A DNA stretch of 64,000 nt from Hyposmocoma kahamanoa (lineage: Eukaryota > Arthropoda > Insecta > Lepidoptera > Cosmopterigidae). Position numbers and translations under genes: made by a program. Location: contig NW_020653718.1 in assembly GCF_003589595.1 (NCBI RefSeq), positions 3,182,158 through 3,246,157 of the forward strand. The letters run 5' to 3'. This document shows, piece after piece, positions 53,119 to 63,459 of this stretch. The notes under the pieces were generated by a model that was not told the origin of the DNA, searched no databases, and was given only the letters and a program-made list of their open reading frames with translations. How positions within the stretch are numbered: the first letter of the stretch is position 1; every line of letters begins with the position of its first letter.

Positions 53119-53525
53119 AACCGACTTCAAAAAAAGGACGAGGTTCTCAATTCGACTGTACGTTTTTTTTGTATGTATGTTACACGATAACTCCGGTAAT
53201 TGTGAACCGATTTTCATGATTCTTAAGGAAAGGGGGTACTTCTATAGTGGTCCCATTTCATTGAAGGAAATCATTCACCTCTAACTTACGCATGAATATT
53301 CATTTTTATAAATAGAGCCTAAATTGTCTTAAGGAGGAATCATTTTAATGCAACCATTTTGCTATTTCTCCAATTCAAGGCGTTTTTCTCTCAATATTCT
53401 TTGAGTAGTAAGAACCGACTTTTATTATCTCCAGTGTCAAGTCCTGTATAGTGGCGAATTTAAGGACATTTCAATAAAACTTAGCAAATAGACGTAATTC
53501 CACGTACTTTTGAGGTCGGTTTTTT
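53119..53525 (+). repeat. Family 3 element, longest copy
   Basis: AACCGACTTCAAAAAAAGGA to GAGGTCGGTTTTTT, about 407 bp. The ends AACCGAC and GTCGGTT are inverse. The centre (about 53285-53450) lacks the AGGGTGGCAAACTAGGGGAT block of other copies, so it holds an insertion or replacement. No protein coding. Short inverted ends suggest a DNA-type element, but the TSD is unclear. Confidence 0.8.
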
Positions 53526-53529
53526 AGTA

Positions 53530-53745
53530 CTCTGTACTGAGATTATTATAAAGAAAATTTAGTACATAGTTGACCACGTTGGCTCCTTGCGGGTTGGGAA
53601 CCACTAAAGGGTGCAAATATTCTTCAACATGACTTCAGTTTCATCAAGGGGTTTTCCTTTACCGTTAGCGGGGGGGGGTTACTATTTAACATACACAAAT
53701 GTCCGAAATTGAAGTCATAGGTACATACCGCCACAGGAGATAGAA
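53530..53745 (-). mobile_element. RTE-type SINE tail
   Basis: The minus strand has GCTAACGGTAAAGGAAAACC, CTTGATGAAACTGAAGTCAT, TCCCAACCCGCAAGGAGCCA and ACGTGGTCAAC. A run of nine G/C bases (53670-53678) precedes it. The GAT repeat end is absent. Confidence 0.65.
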
Positions 53746-53749
53746 TCGT

Positions 53750-54080
53750 CGACCGCTTTTTCACTGGGCATATTGTTACAGAAATTTTCCGAAAAGTACC
53801 CTAAGCGTACCAGACGTAACTTTTTAAGCCTATGTAAAATTTAAAAAAATCTGCTGAATACCTCTTTCATAAAAATACAATTTGTAGAAAAGATTTAGAA
53901 GCTAGTGGAAAGTTAAAAGTGTTTCAGGTTTCATTCCTAGATTATTTTTTACAATAGATAAGTTAGCTGTAATCAAAAATCACAACCATCAAGAATGTTT
54001 ATTCCAATTACGTCGAGTGTTGCAAGCATCAAATTTTAATTTCCTCATTTGCAACAGCAAATTATAGCATCAAGCACAAA
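53750..54080. other. AT-rich stretch, nothing recognised
   Basis: No feature supported. Confidence 0.4.
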
Positions 54081-54084
54081 AAGT

Positions 54085-54187
54085 TGTAGCAGTAGAGCTC
54101 CTTGTGAAAGAATAACGGTTAATGAAACAACACACAGGACTTGCCAAATTTATGTGCCAGATTGACGGGTGTGTCAAGGCCCCTCAG
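54085..54187 (+). repeat. Family 1 repeat (host of a nested copy), left part
   Basis: GTAGCAGTAGAGCTCCTTGT, a deletion, then GGACTTGCCAAATTTATGTG to GGCCCCTCAGAT. The sequence resumes at 54386 after another Family 1 copy. Confidence 0.85.
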
Positions 54188-54387
54188 ATTTTTTTTATAA
54201 TGCTAAGGGACGGGGTGAACAAGTCGTGCGCCTGATGGTAAGCGACACGTCAGTCCCTAACAGTTACAATGCCACTCAGAGTTTTAAATCACAAAGATCT
54301 GAGGGGCACTGCCACTGCGACACCCTGAGACATAAGTTGACAAGTCCCATGTGCCCTTACTTACTGCTTGGCGGCAGAAATAGGTAA
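54188..54387 (-). mobile_element. Family 1 repeat nested inside Family 1
   Basis: Starts with the T run and ATAATGCTAAGGGACGGGGT, and ends TGCTTGGCGGCAGAAATAGG. It is 5'-truncated, as expected of a retroposed insertion. AGAT abuts both sides, a possible 4-bp duplication. Confidence 0.85.
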
Positions 54388-54410
54388 GATCTTTGCAATA
54401 AAGCTTTGAA
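54386..54410 (+). repeat. Family 1 host copy, right part
   Basis: AGATCTTTGCAATAAAGCTT continues exactly where the left part stopped, then ends after about 25 bases. Confidence 0.65.
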
Positions 54411-54414
54411 TAGC

Positions 54415-54810
54415 TAATTTTAAAAATGTTCTCATTCGATTTTCGTTTCTTCAGCAAACACTGAACGACTCAAAATGAAGCCTTATTTATCTATTACGAA
54501 ATTTATTCAATTCGCAATAAAGGACAATATAGACCAATAAAACACAAGATAGCAATAATTCTCGCTCCCATAATAAATTCTCAGTCCAGTGTTTCTAACA
54601 CACACGCATGTGAAACTTCCATTCACAAATACCTACGCAATTTAGATTTCTATCTAGGTATTCCACAAGTCGGTCGTAATGTAATAGTGCTGGTTTGAAG
54701 GGGACAGACGGCTTATTAAAATATGATGGGATAGCTTGGATATCTAAGTAAATTTATGTTATTTTTGAAATGAATTATTGAGTATACTGAATTATTTTTA
54801 CATAATTTTG
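54415..54810. other. AT-rich stretch, nothing recognised
   Basis: No feature supported. Confidence 0.4.
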
Positions 54811-54814
54811 TTAG

Positions 54815-54900
54815 AATTACAGAGGGCGATGAGAAGCGAGTATGAGGTTGCTTTTCAATTAACGGTTCGAATCCCTGGAGGCGGTATGTTTGGCTATTCA
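54815..54900 (+). other. SINE head fragment with box B
   Basis: AGAGGGCGATGAGAAGCGAG, then GGTTCGAATCCC and AGGCGGTATGTTT, resembling the head of the SINE at 42749. Box A is not recognisable. Confidence 0.4.
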
Positions 54901-54962
54901 AGTCAGATATATTTTAAATATTAACAAATCCAAGCCACTAAGGTCTTATTTGTTTAATAATA

Positions 54963-55109
54963 CAGAATACTGCGTTATTGAACTAAGCCTACAACGACGA
55001 GTAGAGCAAGCGAAACTTTATCGAGAATTAAGCACCAATTTTCTTACGCATATAACAGTGACGTGCTCTGCACGTCGCTATATGCTTAAGTAAATAACGC
55101 AGTATTCTG
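54963..55109. repeat. Inverted repeat pair with central hairpin
   Basis: CAGAATACTGCGTTATT (54963-54979) is perfectly inverted at 55093-55109. A partial third unit, TGCTGCGTTATT, lies just outside. Between them, GCATATA...GTGACGTGC-TCT-GCACGTCGC-TATATGC (about 55048-55085) forms a second hairpin. Confidence 0.7.
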
Positions 55110-55154
55110 CTATGCTGCGTTATTGTATAGACAGCGAAATATTACACATAATAT

Positions 55155-55630
55155 ATTTTTTATAAGCCTTTATTTAATAGTAAATACCTAAACCGCTTGA
55201 TCTAACGAAACAGTTTTTCTCTACTCTGCTCCAGTGACTCGCCTTGTTCAGTTTTTAAGTTTTCGAGTGTAATTTGCTTCGTTACAATATAGATATTTAT
55301 TGTTAATTTATTGAATATAAAGTAGACTACATAGAATCAGCAGAAATAAAAAAAAATCAAATATTATACATCAATAGCAATTACTAACCCATTACAAATT
55401 GGAAACATTTCTTTGAACACCAAATAACTTCTTTAAGTGGATATTTGTAAAGTACAATTATCAATTATCGAGGGAACGGAAAAAGGGGTCTTATTCAAAG
55501 GCCTGACAACTTATTATGGCCATTTGGTGGCGATGTACGTAGTATAAGTAACAAGCGGTAGCGGGAGCGTTAATAGGATTTATAAAATACTCTCTCATTT
55601 GTGATGGCACTTAAAGGATTTTGTTTTTTT
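55155..55630. other. AT-rich stretch, nothing recognised
   Basis: No feature supported. Confidence 0.4.
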
Positions 55631-55637
55631 TTAGACA

Positions 55638-55798
55638 CCGCGCCGGCGAGGCACTAGCGAAATCCTGTATCGCGAGTGCCATGAACAACCACAAATTACA
55701 CCCAAACTTATGAGAGACGTAGATCACAGGCATCGAGCGATCTCTGGGATCTCTGCGTAGCAGTCCAGTTTGGTAACCGTTCGGCCACAAAGGCAGAA
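55638..55798 (-). mobile_element. tRNA-Gly-like SINE with decayed box B
   Basis: The minus strand has box A TGGCCGAACGGT, CTGCTACGCAGAGATCCC, then a heavily altered T-arm region and the body GTGTAATTTGTGGTTGTTCA to GCCTCGCCGGCGCGG. The normal GGCTATGAGTGTGTG end is replaced. Confidence 0.8.
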
Positions 55799-55799
55799 G

Positions 55800-56135
55800 T
55801 GACACTGCTTTCTGTGATTCGGTTAATTTGAAGTTTGTAATTCGAAATCGAATGACCACATACGAATTCGACTTTGACAAATTTCAAAATATGTACTATA
55901 AGTTGTTGTGAGATGTTAATGTAATATTTTTATATACAGTCAATTGTTTTATACATTAGCTCATTTTTATTGCTGTGTTCTGGACGCAACTTGTTTCTCT
56001 GAATCATCATTTGGGAAATATGGAGCATGGCAAAAAGATTAACAATAGTGTGATTCATTTTCTTTGTATTATTTAAATGTTACCGTTATATGTACTCTGG
56101 CTATGCTGTTGTCAAGTTGCTGGTTTAAGTACTTT
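55800..56135. other. AT-rich stretch, nothing recognised
   Basis: No feature supported. Confidence 0.4.
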
Positions 56136-56137
56136 TC

Positions 56138-56335
56138 TATGACACCAAGAGACGGGACGAATATAATAGTTGCAGTGTCACTCAAGAGTTTTATTCACAA
56201 AGACTTGAGGGGTGACTATTATTGACCCCGTCCCATAGAGACATAAAATTAACAATTCCCGTATTCCTTTAGGTTTTCCAGCACCCTTACCCTTCAAAAC
56301 CGGTTCACATTGCGGCAGAAATAGGTAAAGTACTT
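56138..56335 (-). repeat. Family 1 repeat, internally deleted
   Basis: TATGACACCAAGAGACGGGA to GCGGCAGAAATAGGTAAAGT. Lacks the AAGTCGTGCGCC to TGTCCATA block and the final 5' 50 bases. Confidence 0.85.
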
Positions 56336-56359
56336 CTTTGAAATACTGTTATTAAAATT

Positions 56360-56500
56360 GTGCCTCGGGATTTGATGATAAACGATACATCCACCCATAA
56401 CAGTTACAGTGCCACTCAGATCTTTTTATCGTAAAGACCTGTTGGGCACTGTCATTACGCCCGTCACTCTGGACATTAAAGGACCTTAAGTCCATATTTT
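56360..56500 (-). repeat. Family 1 repeat, second partial copy
   Basis: GTGCCTCGGGATTTGATGAT to CGTCACTCTGGACATTAAAG, covering the 3' half only. It is in tandem with the copy just upstream. Confidence 0.75.
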
Positions 56501-56504
56501 GGCA

Positions 56505-57150
56505 CTTAGATGTCTTTACAAACTTTAGAATGCTAAAAATCGCGCAATGGTAAAAGACGTTAAGTCCTATCGTTGTTTGTTTTATTTTAATATATTTTAT
56601 TTGACTCATTTTCTTTAAAACGGTCAGTAGTAATAATTTCAATTTCACACTTAAGATTATTTACCTCTCGCCTACAGCTGTTATCTTATAACTTACACCA
56701 TCAACAAAAATCATCGTACAATGCGCCGGCACAACCATTGTTGCTAATAAAACGGCAAATTATGCAATTCCACGGATCTACTGTTGAATATGTATTCCTT
56801 CGACCGTGTGTGCGTATGAATTGCTATAAGGGACTCTTATTGCCTTAGGCCCCTGCCTGGGGGCTTTCAAACGCCGCACCGCCTAGTTTAGGGCCTATAA
56901 GGTATTTGCCGCTCTTTTATAATGCTGTTCAATACGGAAGAGACCAAGGATTGTGAAGTTGAAGATCTTAGACGCGGTTATATTTAATTAATGGTGTAGT
57001 TTGCTGTACAGACCCTAGTTACCGCAGGAACACCTCATTAGGTTATCATTGTCAATTGCTTGAAATAGGTATGACCGCAAAAATTGATATTCCACAATCA
57101 TTGTGTTTAAAAAGCGTAGGACCATAAGGAAGTTATAATTAAGCATTAAA
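56505..57150. other. Mostly unique stretch, nothing recognised
   Basis: A GC-richer patch at about 56845-56895 (CCCCTGCCTGGGGGC is a small hairpin) has no coding potential I can support. Confidence 0.4.
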
Positions 57151-57152
57151 AT

Positions 57153-57340
57153 GTCATGAGGAGGGAAGAATGTCATGTGTCGAGAAGAGTGTTAGGTATG
57201 AATATGGAAGGATATAAGGGAATTGGAAGGCCAAAGGTAAAAGATGGATGGATTGTGTGAAAGATGACATGAGTAAGAAAGGTGTGAGTATGGGACGGCT
57301 GATAGGGTAGAGTAGAAGAAAAGTACATGTTGTGCCGACC
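57153..57340 (+). pseudogene. LINE reverse transcriptase C-terminus, split by a MITE (left)
   Basis: Reads VMRREECHVSRRVLGMNMEG, then YKGIGRPK and, after a one-base frameshift, RWMDCVKDDMSKKGVS, then a stop. It follows the moth LINE pattern VMRRE..HV.RRVL......GRPKKRWMDCVK.DM..KGV. It ends in TGCCGACC, where a hAT-type MITE inserted. Confidence 0.8.
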
Positions 57341-57622
57341 TAGGGGTGGGTAATTTTCCGAAAAATTTCAAATAGTCGACATTTTTCCGGAAAAATTCCC
57401 TAAAAATTGAACATAATAATTTGGAAGACTCATATTGTTCTACGTTTAGAAATATCTTTTCAAGTTTTATTTTGCGTGAATTATAAAAAAAAACTTGTAT
57501 AGCTAAATGTCACATAACAAATATTAAAGTTCAAATGATTTTACAACAGCGAAAAACCTCCAACAACCTCACCAACATCAATTTATTCTTCAAAATGGAA
57601 ATTTTTCCATAACTCAACACTA
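57341..57622. mobile_element. hAT-type MITE in a LINE, perfect 8-bp TSD
   Basis: TGCCGACC at 57333-57340 is perfectly repeated at 57623-57630. The insertion starts TAGGGGTGGGTAATTTTCCG and its complemented end reads TAGTGTTGAGTTATGGAAAA, short imperfect inverted termini of the TAGxGxTGxGTA type typical of hAT elements. At 282 bp it is non-autonomous. The interior contains several TTTTCCGGAAAAATT-like palindromic tracts. Confidence 0.88.
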
Positions 57623-57675
57623 TGCCGACCCCACCCAGCGTGGGATAAGGACAGAAAGAAGATGAAGAAGAAGAA
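57623..57675 (+). pseudogene. LINE C-terminus and 3' end, split by a MITE (right)
   Basis: TGCCGACCCCACCCAGCGTG then GGATAAGGACAG...GATGAAGAAGAAGA is the continuation of the LINE (ADP...GIRT) and its GAAGAAGAT-type 3' end. Confidence 0.75.
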
Positions 57676-57679
57676 TGTC

Positions 57680-58470
57680 CAGGGTATCGGCGAACCGCGA
57701 TAAGACAAATAGGCACATAATCTATTTTTATATTTCTAGGTAGTGTTGTTTTTTTTGAAATTTAATAAAAAGACCAATGAATAATTCGGCAGGGTAACAT
57801 ACGGTGTGGAATTTAAGAATTTAGAGGTCACGCATTTGTATGCTGAGATGGAGCGCTTTGGATAATTCCCAAACTTATTATAGCTTACTATGCAATTTAG
57901 ATAAGTTAGTACTTGTGCGATAAGTAAGTACAGCAAGTTATCTTCGCATTAGTGAAAATAAAAAACAGAGAGGTCTAGGACGAGGATTACTTTACTAGAA
58001 CAGTTTGGTCAAGATGATTCCAACAAGTAATACAATTTGCTAAATAAAAAATCCGAAGCTCTGCCTAGCGCGACGGAAAAAAGACGTGAAGTATCTACAT
58101 GTAGATGTATATGTATGTTTATTTAATAATATTTATTATTTTGATTTCGGCTAGTCATTTCAAGTCTCGCGGCTGCTCGCGGTGCCACACTATACATTCT
58201 GTCACTTCTAAGCAATTGAACTTTTACTTTAGAAGATAAGATTCAAAATGCTAAGTAATACTTTGCACCAAAAATACTCCTTCGGCCGCTGCCCTTTCAG
58301 TGTGACTTGACCCTAATAAAAAATGTGTTTATATGAAACAAAGCATGAAGTAAAAGAGAATGAGTTTATACAGCGAAATGGTGTCACACATTCAGTAATA
58401 ACAATGACAAACTCACAGATTAAAAAGTGAAAAACAGTGCATAAAATGACAGTTAAAATATAAGAAATTA
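57680..58470. other. AT-rich stretch, no supported gene
   Basis: No feature supported. Confidence 0.4.
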
Positions 58471-58476
58471 AGAAGA

Positions 58477-58514
58477 AATAAATGATATAACTTGAAAAAG
58501 TTATATCATTTATT
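58477..58514. repeat. Perfect 17-bp hairpin with GAAA loop
   Basis: AATAAATGATATAACTT (58477-58493), GAAA, then its exact complement (58498-58514). If transcribed it would give a stem capped by a GNRA-type tetraloop. It is not part of any repeat I recognise here. Confidence 0.85.
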
Positions 58515-58519
58515 CCGAC

Positions 58520-59495
58520 AACAAAGTGGCCTGGATGAGGACGAATGACAATAAGCAACGTTGACCAAACACAAGTCCTAAAGACAAGTGTCCTAAAGAC
58601 AAGTGGAGACCGCGATGTATAAGGATATCAAACGCTTTGCAAAGAACAAAACGGGGTTTACTACACCAGCAAAAGCGTAGCTCTAAAATATAAGTCAGAG
58701 CGAGACAGAAAGTTTACATGTTTCGACCAGTCTATGACGTGTATATTACCTACACTGCCCTCGGAACTAAAAAACGCGCAACTACTATTTACAGTACGCA
58801 TAGTCCTTTTTTCGTTACGAGCACAGTACTTACTGTTTATGTTCAAAGAAGTCAACACGGGACATTATAAATAGTTACCTGAAACAAAAATAAAAACTGT
58901 TAATTACATGAAGCACAACAATCAAATGTATACCTGAAGAACGTAACAATAAGATCGCCTCATTTTCAAGCTGGTGATATTTTAGGAACAATAAATTTTT
59001 CGAAAACACATTTAAAGGTTCACAAAAACATTCTTAGGTGTCATTTTCAAAGTTTGCACAATTCGGTGGTGTGTAGTAAATTAGGGGCAGTGCGTGCGGT
59101 CAGACTGGTGATGATGATGATGATTAAAATGATGATGGAGATGACAATTTTGACGAAAACAAACTATTTGCATCAGAATATGAAATTCTAAAAGGAAGTA
59201 AGGATGGAAAGGGGACGATATTTTTATGGGAATTAAGTGTATTCCAAAGGCATCTATATTTTATTTTATTTTATTCAAGAGAAACAAACAGTTGTAACAT
59301 AGGTAGGCAAAACATTGACTGAAACAAATAGACCTGGAGTTACACAAATATAAACAAGGATTTAGCAAGTACGGTTTTCACAATTACATTTAAAACAATT
59401 TTAAAGGAAATTACGTTCTTCCTAAAAGTGTTTAAGGATAACCCGAAAATATCTATATTGTATAGGTAAGTTTTCTAAAAAAACACCTATTTTTC
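58520..59495. other. AT-rich stretch with small microsatellites
   Basis: GAT repeat at about 59108-59124 and an ATTTT repeat at about 59260-59275, the latter possibly a minus-strand LINE boundary. No gene. Confidence 0.4.
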
Positions 59496-59496
59496 T

Positions 59497-59755
59497 AACC
59501 GACTTAAAAAAAGGAGGTGGTTCTCAATTCGATTATTCTTTTTGTGTATGTTACGCGATTTCGGGGGTTTTTTTTATTGGAAAAAGGGTACCTCATCATT
59601 GGTCTCATTTAAATTTATAGAAAATATTCCACCTTTAGAGGTGGAACCCTTAGGGGTGGCAAACTAGGGGATGAATCCGGTATCGCGCACTTTCTGGTAA
59701 CAGATTTCAATAAAACTTGGCAAATAGGTGTAATTCCACGAACTACCACTGCGGT
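59497..59755 (+). repeat. Family 3 element
   Basis: TAACCGACTTAAAAAAAGGA, a shortened middle (GCGATTTCGGGGG), ATTCCACCTTTAGAGGTGGA, AGGGGTGGCAAACTAGGGGA, ATTCCACGAACT, then a decayed terminus (GCGGTCTTTC). Confidence 0.88.
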
Positions 59756-59764
59756 CTTTCTAAC

Positions 59765-60395
59765 AGTAGTCTACTTTTGCGTGTGATTCTTTGTTACCAT
59801 GAGTATGACCACCAGGTGAAATTTGATATAACTTCGTGCTAATCAAATCAGCATTCCTAAAAAAATAGTAACATATTTCAATAAACGTACTGGCCAAGTA
59901 TTATAACAATACAAAATCCATTTACCTTGCCATATCAAAGGCAAGAAGGAACTGCCACATACTTAAAACTTCATACGAAAGTGTAAAAATTAATATCTTC
60001 GCACCCACAAATGACAATTTGTCAACTGCAAAATCAAGTTTGCGTCATAGTACCGGATACAGAGATATGTTGCAATAAACCAGCCGTTGCATCTACAATT
60101 CATATGATATCTAATTAATCTTCGGGAGGCGGGGCCTACGAAATAAGAGCCTTTGTTCTAGAAGACAAGATTTGTGATTGGTATGAGTGACAAACTTTTG
60201 TGTAAGACTGTACAATGATCGTAAAGCATTTGATAATTAACAAAAAGGGAAGGTTCTTGATTGGCGATCTGAGGTTGGAAAACGCAGGGAAGATTAGTCT
60301 GTAATACTGTCTGCTCTAAATGAACCAATGGCAAATGAAACTTTTGGAGAAGCATTTTTAGCAGTCAATATTTTCCAGCTAGCGTTGATGTTAAT
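59765..60395. other. AT-rich stretch, nothing recognised
   Basis: No feature supported. Confidence 0.4.
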
Positions 60396-60401
60396 TAAAG
60401 A

Positions 60402-60690
60402 ACATCATCATTCATCATCAACCCATTTATATATCCCACTGTTACGGACTATAGCCTAACCGCGAGGGGTTAGGCTATAGTCCGTCATGCTAGCTCAATG
60501 CGCGTTGGGGACTTTACACGTTTTCCGAGAGTTGTGAACCATCTTCTACATGTAGGTTTCACCGCGATGTTTTCCATCATCGAAAATCTCAAGGTAATTT
60601 CAAATAAAATTTCGCACATAAATTGTGAGAAACTCACAGGTGCGAACCTGGATTCGAAGCCACGGCCTCTGCTTGAGAGGCAGTAGCGTT
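60402..60690 (-). mobile_element. SINE with tRNA-like head and RTE tail
   Basis: The minus strand has AACGCTACTGCCTCTCAAGC then AGAGGCCGTGGCTTCGAATC (box B side), ATGGAAAACATCGCGGTGAA, CCCCAACGCGCATTGAGCTA and a GATGATGAATGATGATG end (60402-60420 on plus). The tail contains a perfect 18-bp palindrome (60444-60485). Box A is lost. Confidence 0.85.
60444..60485. repeat. 18-bp perfect inverted repeat in a SINE tail
   Basis: ACGGACTATAGCCTAACC (60444-60461) and its complement (60468-60485) with loop GCGAGG. Confidence 0.95.
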
Positions 60691-60694
60691 AAAT

Positions 60695-62630
60695 AAACAA
60701 AAACAGAAACATAATGAATGAATGTAACTTATTATGAGATAAAAGATAACTTAGAAAGAGTAAAGACAGTTTTACTCTTCATCCTGCAACTTACCCCACA
60801 TCCTTAAGCTGATCTGCAAATCAAATAACGTACCACGCGAGCAGCGCCGGATGTCAACACTAGTTTATGCTTTTATTTCAGCAACGACATAAATTGTGGT
60901 ACTTTTATGTGACACTAAACTGGATTTGAAATCATTTAACGATATTCTGGATTAGTCACAGAGTTCTAACTTAGGTACTTTTAGGAATTCCTTCAATAAA
61001 CAAAATTGGGCTCAGTTTTGTGCCCTGCGGGAGTCCTATTGATTTACATTAAGGTTAAAATGTTATACACTCGATAATATGTTTCAGAACTTTTTACTAT
61101 TATAATGAATGTTAGTACTGGTTTTAATAGTGAAGCACATACTTTCAATGTAGTATTCTCCCAGTTGCAACTCTATTGTGCCAATTCTAAACGATTTCTT
61201 ATAGCAAAGTTATATACAAAAACCAGGTCTTTAAAACGGAAGTACACAGAGTTTGCTATTACAGTCTGGTCAGTACGGACATTGTAGATGATAATAACCA
61301 GCTGAATACTTGCGAAAACTTTAACGAGCCAAATTCCCATACGAAACTTATACAAGTTCCAATTGCTCAAACCCTCCGGCTGATTCCAGAGCACCAGTGT
61401 CGATAGGTCGAATATTATTTGTACTTTGGCATTTATGTTTTCTTGATAGCGAAATGTCAAAGTTACGATTTGCAATTAAGTAAACAGTTTAAATTATACA
61501 TTTAAATTTTATTTAAAATGTTTTAAGAGCTTTGATAGCATTTGAATGTTTATTCATTTGAAATTTCGTTGCAAAATTAAGTAAATTACATTAAAATTAC
61601 AAATTGAACTCATAAAGTTCACTAAATCTTAATAATTACTATAACTCTACATCGATCCCTGTTTAGAACGGCATACCTAGAAAATGGACGACAAATCTTA
61701 AAATGTAGGGGTCGAGGTAAAATAGTTTCGTTGAACCAGTTGGACTAAGTACTATTGCTTTTATTTTCGTTTCAACAAAGTTTGGTTACCATCACTTGGA
61801 AAAGACCAATCTAAAAGTTTGTACCTTTAATCCTTATAATTTTACAGCAAACGAAGCAAAAGAAAATCTCAATAGTAATACCCGTTGACTTAAAGCACAT
61901 ACATTTATAAAAAGTAACCGATAACGTAACACGTAAAAGGCAATAAGATGGCAATTCTTATACAAGAATCGATGCAACATTTTCAATAGAAACAGTGTAT
62001 GTAGAAAGTAATAGAAGAAGACGCACGCACACCTCGTTATAGCAAAGCATGCAATGATCATGGCGTCACGATCGGCGCGGGCGCAACGCTAATAACAATC
62101 ATATCCATATTTCCTATCGAATAAGGGAATAATGCTAGTCGAGACCTGAATTAGGATGCGGCCACGAGAACTGTTACTTACTCAGATACAAGCAAGGCCT
62201 AATAGCACTTTTATAAGAAAGATAGTCAAGAAAAAACAAATGAAACAAAAATGATGCACTTGTAGCATTGATAACATGTGGTACAGACACGGTGTTAGCA
62301 AAATAAAATAAGGAAAATACAAATGAAGTTATTTCAAACATATTTCTATATTTTTTTTTATAATTGTAGCATTAGGTAAATTTATAAATTGAGATTAAAA
62401 GTTGAACTAAGTACTCCAAAATAGGAAATTTAAGAGTACGCATTTATTTCTCAAAAGTAGCAACACCTTTAAACAAAATAGTGTCACGCTGTAAAAATTA
62501 CCAATTTAATTTCCCAGTATTTCATCTTTTATGGATGTGCAAAACTTGTAACATGTCTTTTGTAAATAATTAGCTTCCTCAATGCCTTACCAATTTCAAT
62601 AATGGATTCACTAACAAATACTCCTTTAAA
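60695..62630. other. Long AT-rich stretch, no supported gene
   Basis: Frames of 60-100 codons on both strands (for example 61173-61475) lack any recognisable domain. Confidence 0.4.
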
Positions 62631-62639
62631 GTAAATGCT

Positions 62640-62800
62640 TGTTTCGAGGCCCCAACGAGAAACTTTGTCGGTGCCAGCGATTATCATACAATAGCCACTT
62701 GCGATGCGGTCGCGTTGACAGATACGCGTTTCCTCTAACCGAAACGACCGCCATTTTGTTGAGATTCGCGCTCATGAAATGGCCGCCACTTAGTAATTGG
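62640..62800 (-). promoter_or_regulatory. Possible promoter with paired YY1/Pho-like sites
   Basis: The minus strand has AGTGGCGGCCATTTCATGAG and CAACAAAATGGCGGTCG 25 bases apart, within a CpG-richer patch (GCGACCGCATCGCAAG). AAAATGGCGGC is typical of YY1-type sites at transcription starts. No exon was identified on either side. Confidence 0.25.
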
Positions 62801-62804
62801 AAGA

Positions 62805-63270
62805 TTTGTTTCATAGAATTTGCTGTGTGTTAGTTCCTTACAATTATTTTGTTTTTTTAAGATAAGTAAAAAGTAACTTATAGTCATTATTATGAAATTG
62901 TGATTACGTATAGACAAAAAGAACTTTTGTCACGTACATAAAATAGGTGTTTTATAGCTGGAAGTTAAAATGGGAGTGAAAAACTACATTCGTACTGTAT
63001 TTCTAAGGTTTACTCCTAACAACAGCAAAAGTAGTACATCGTAAAATGTCGGCATATGCCCATAGTGACGCAACGTGCGCGCACGCAGGGGTGCGCAGGC
63101 GATTCGATCTGCCTTATTAGACCCGCGCACTGTGCTATTATGGGTTACGCACCTGACTAGCATTTAACCGATATGGAAAAATGTGGTGTAGGTTTATGAA
63201 ATATTGTGTTTTGGATTTAAGGCGACAATCACGTAAAATTATAACTATTGAAGAGTTAATAACTATAAAT
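62805..63270. other. Mostly unique stretch
   Basis: A GC-rich run, CAACGTGCGCGCACGCAGGG (about 63070), contains the palindrome TGCGCGCA. No gene supported. Confidence 0.4.
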
Positions 63271-63275
63271 TATAT

Positions 63276-63456
63276 GAAGTACTGCCACCTTACCTATATC
63301 TGCCGCCAAGCAGTAATGTCAGCAGTACTGTGTTCCGGTTTTGAAGGGTAAGGTGCTGGTGAAATTATTTATAAGCACATGGAACTTGTCAACCTATGTC
63401 TCAGGGTGACAGTGCCCCTCAGATCTATGCGATTTAAAGCTCTGAGTGGCACTGCA
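63276..63456 (+). repeat. Family 1 repeat, both ends truncated
   Basis: GAAGTACTGCCACCTTACCT to AGCTCTGAGTGGCACTGCA, close to consensus, with a deletion of ACGGGCGCAGTGG. Confidence 0.88.
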
Positions 63457-63459
63457 TTT

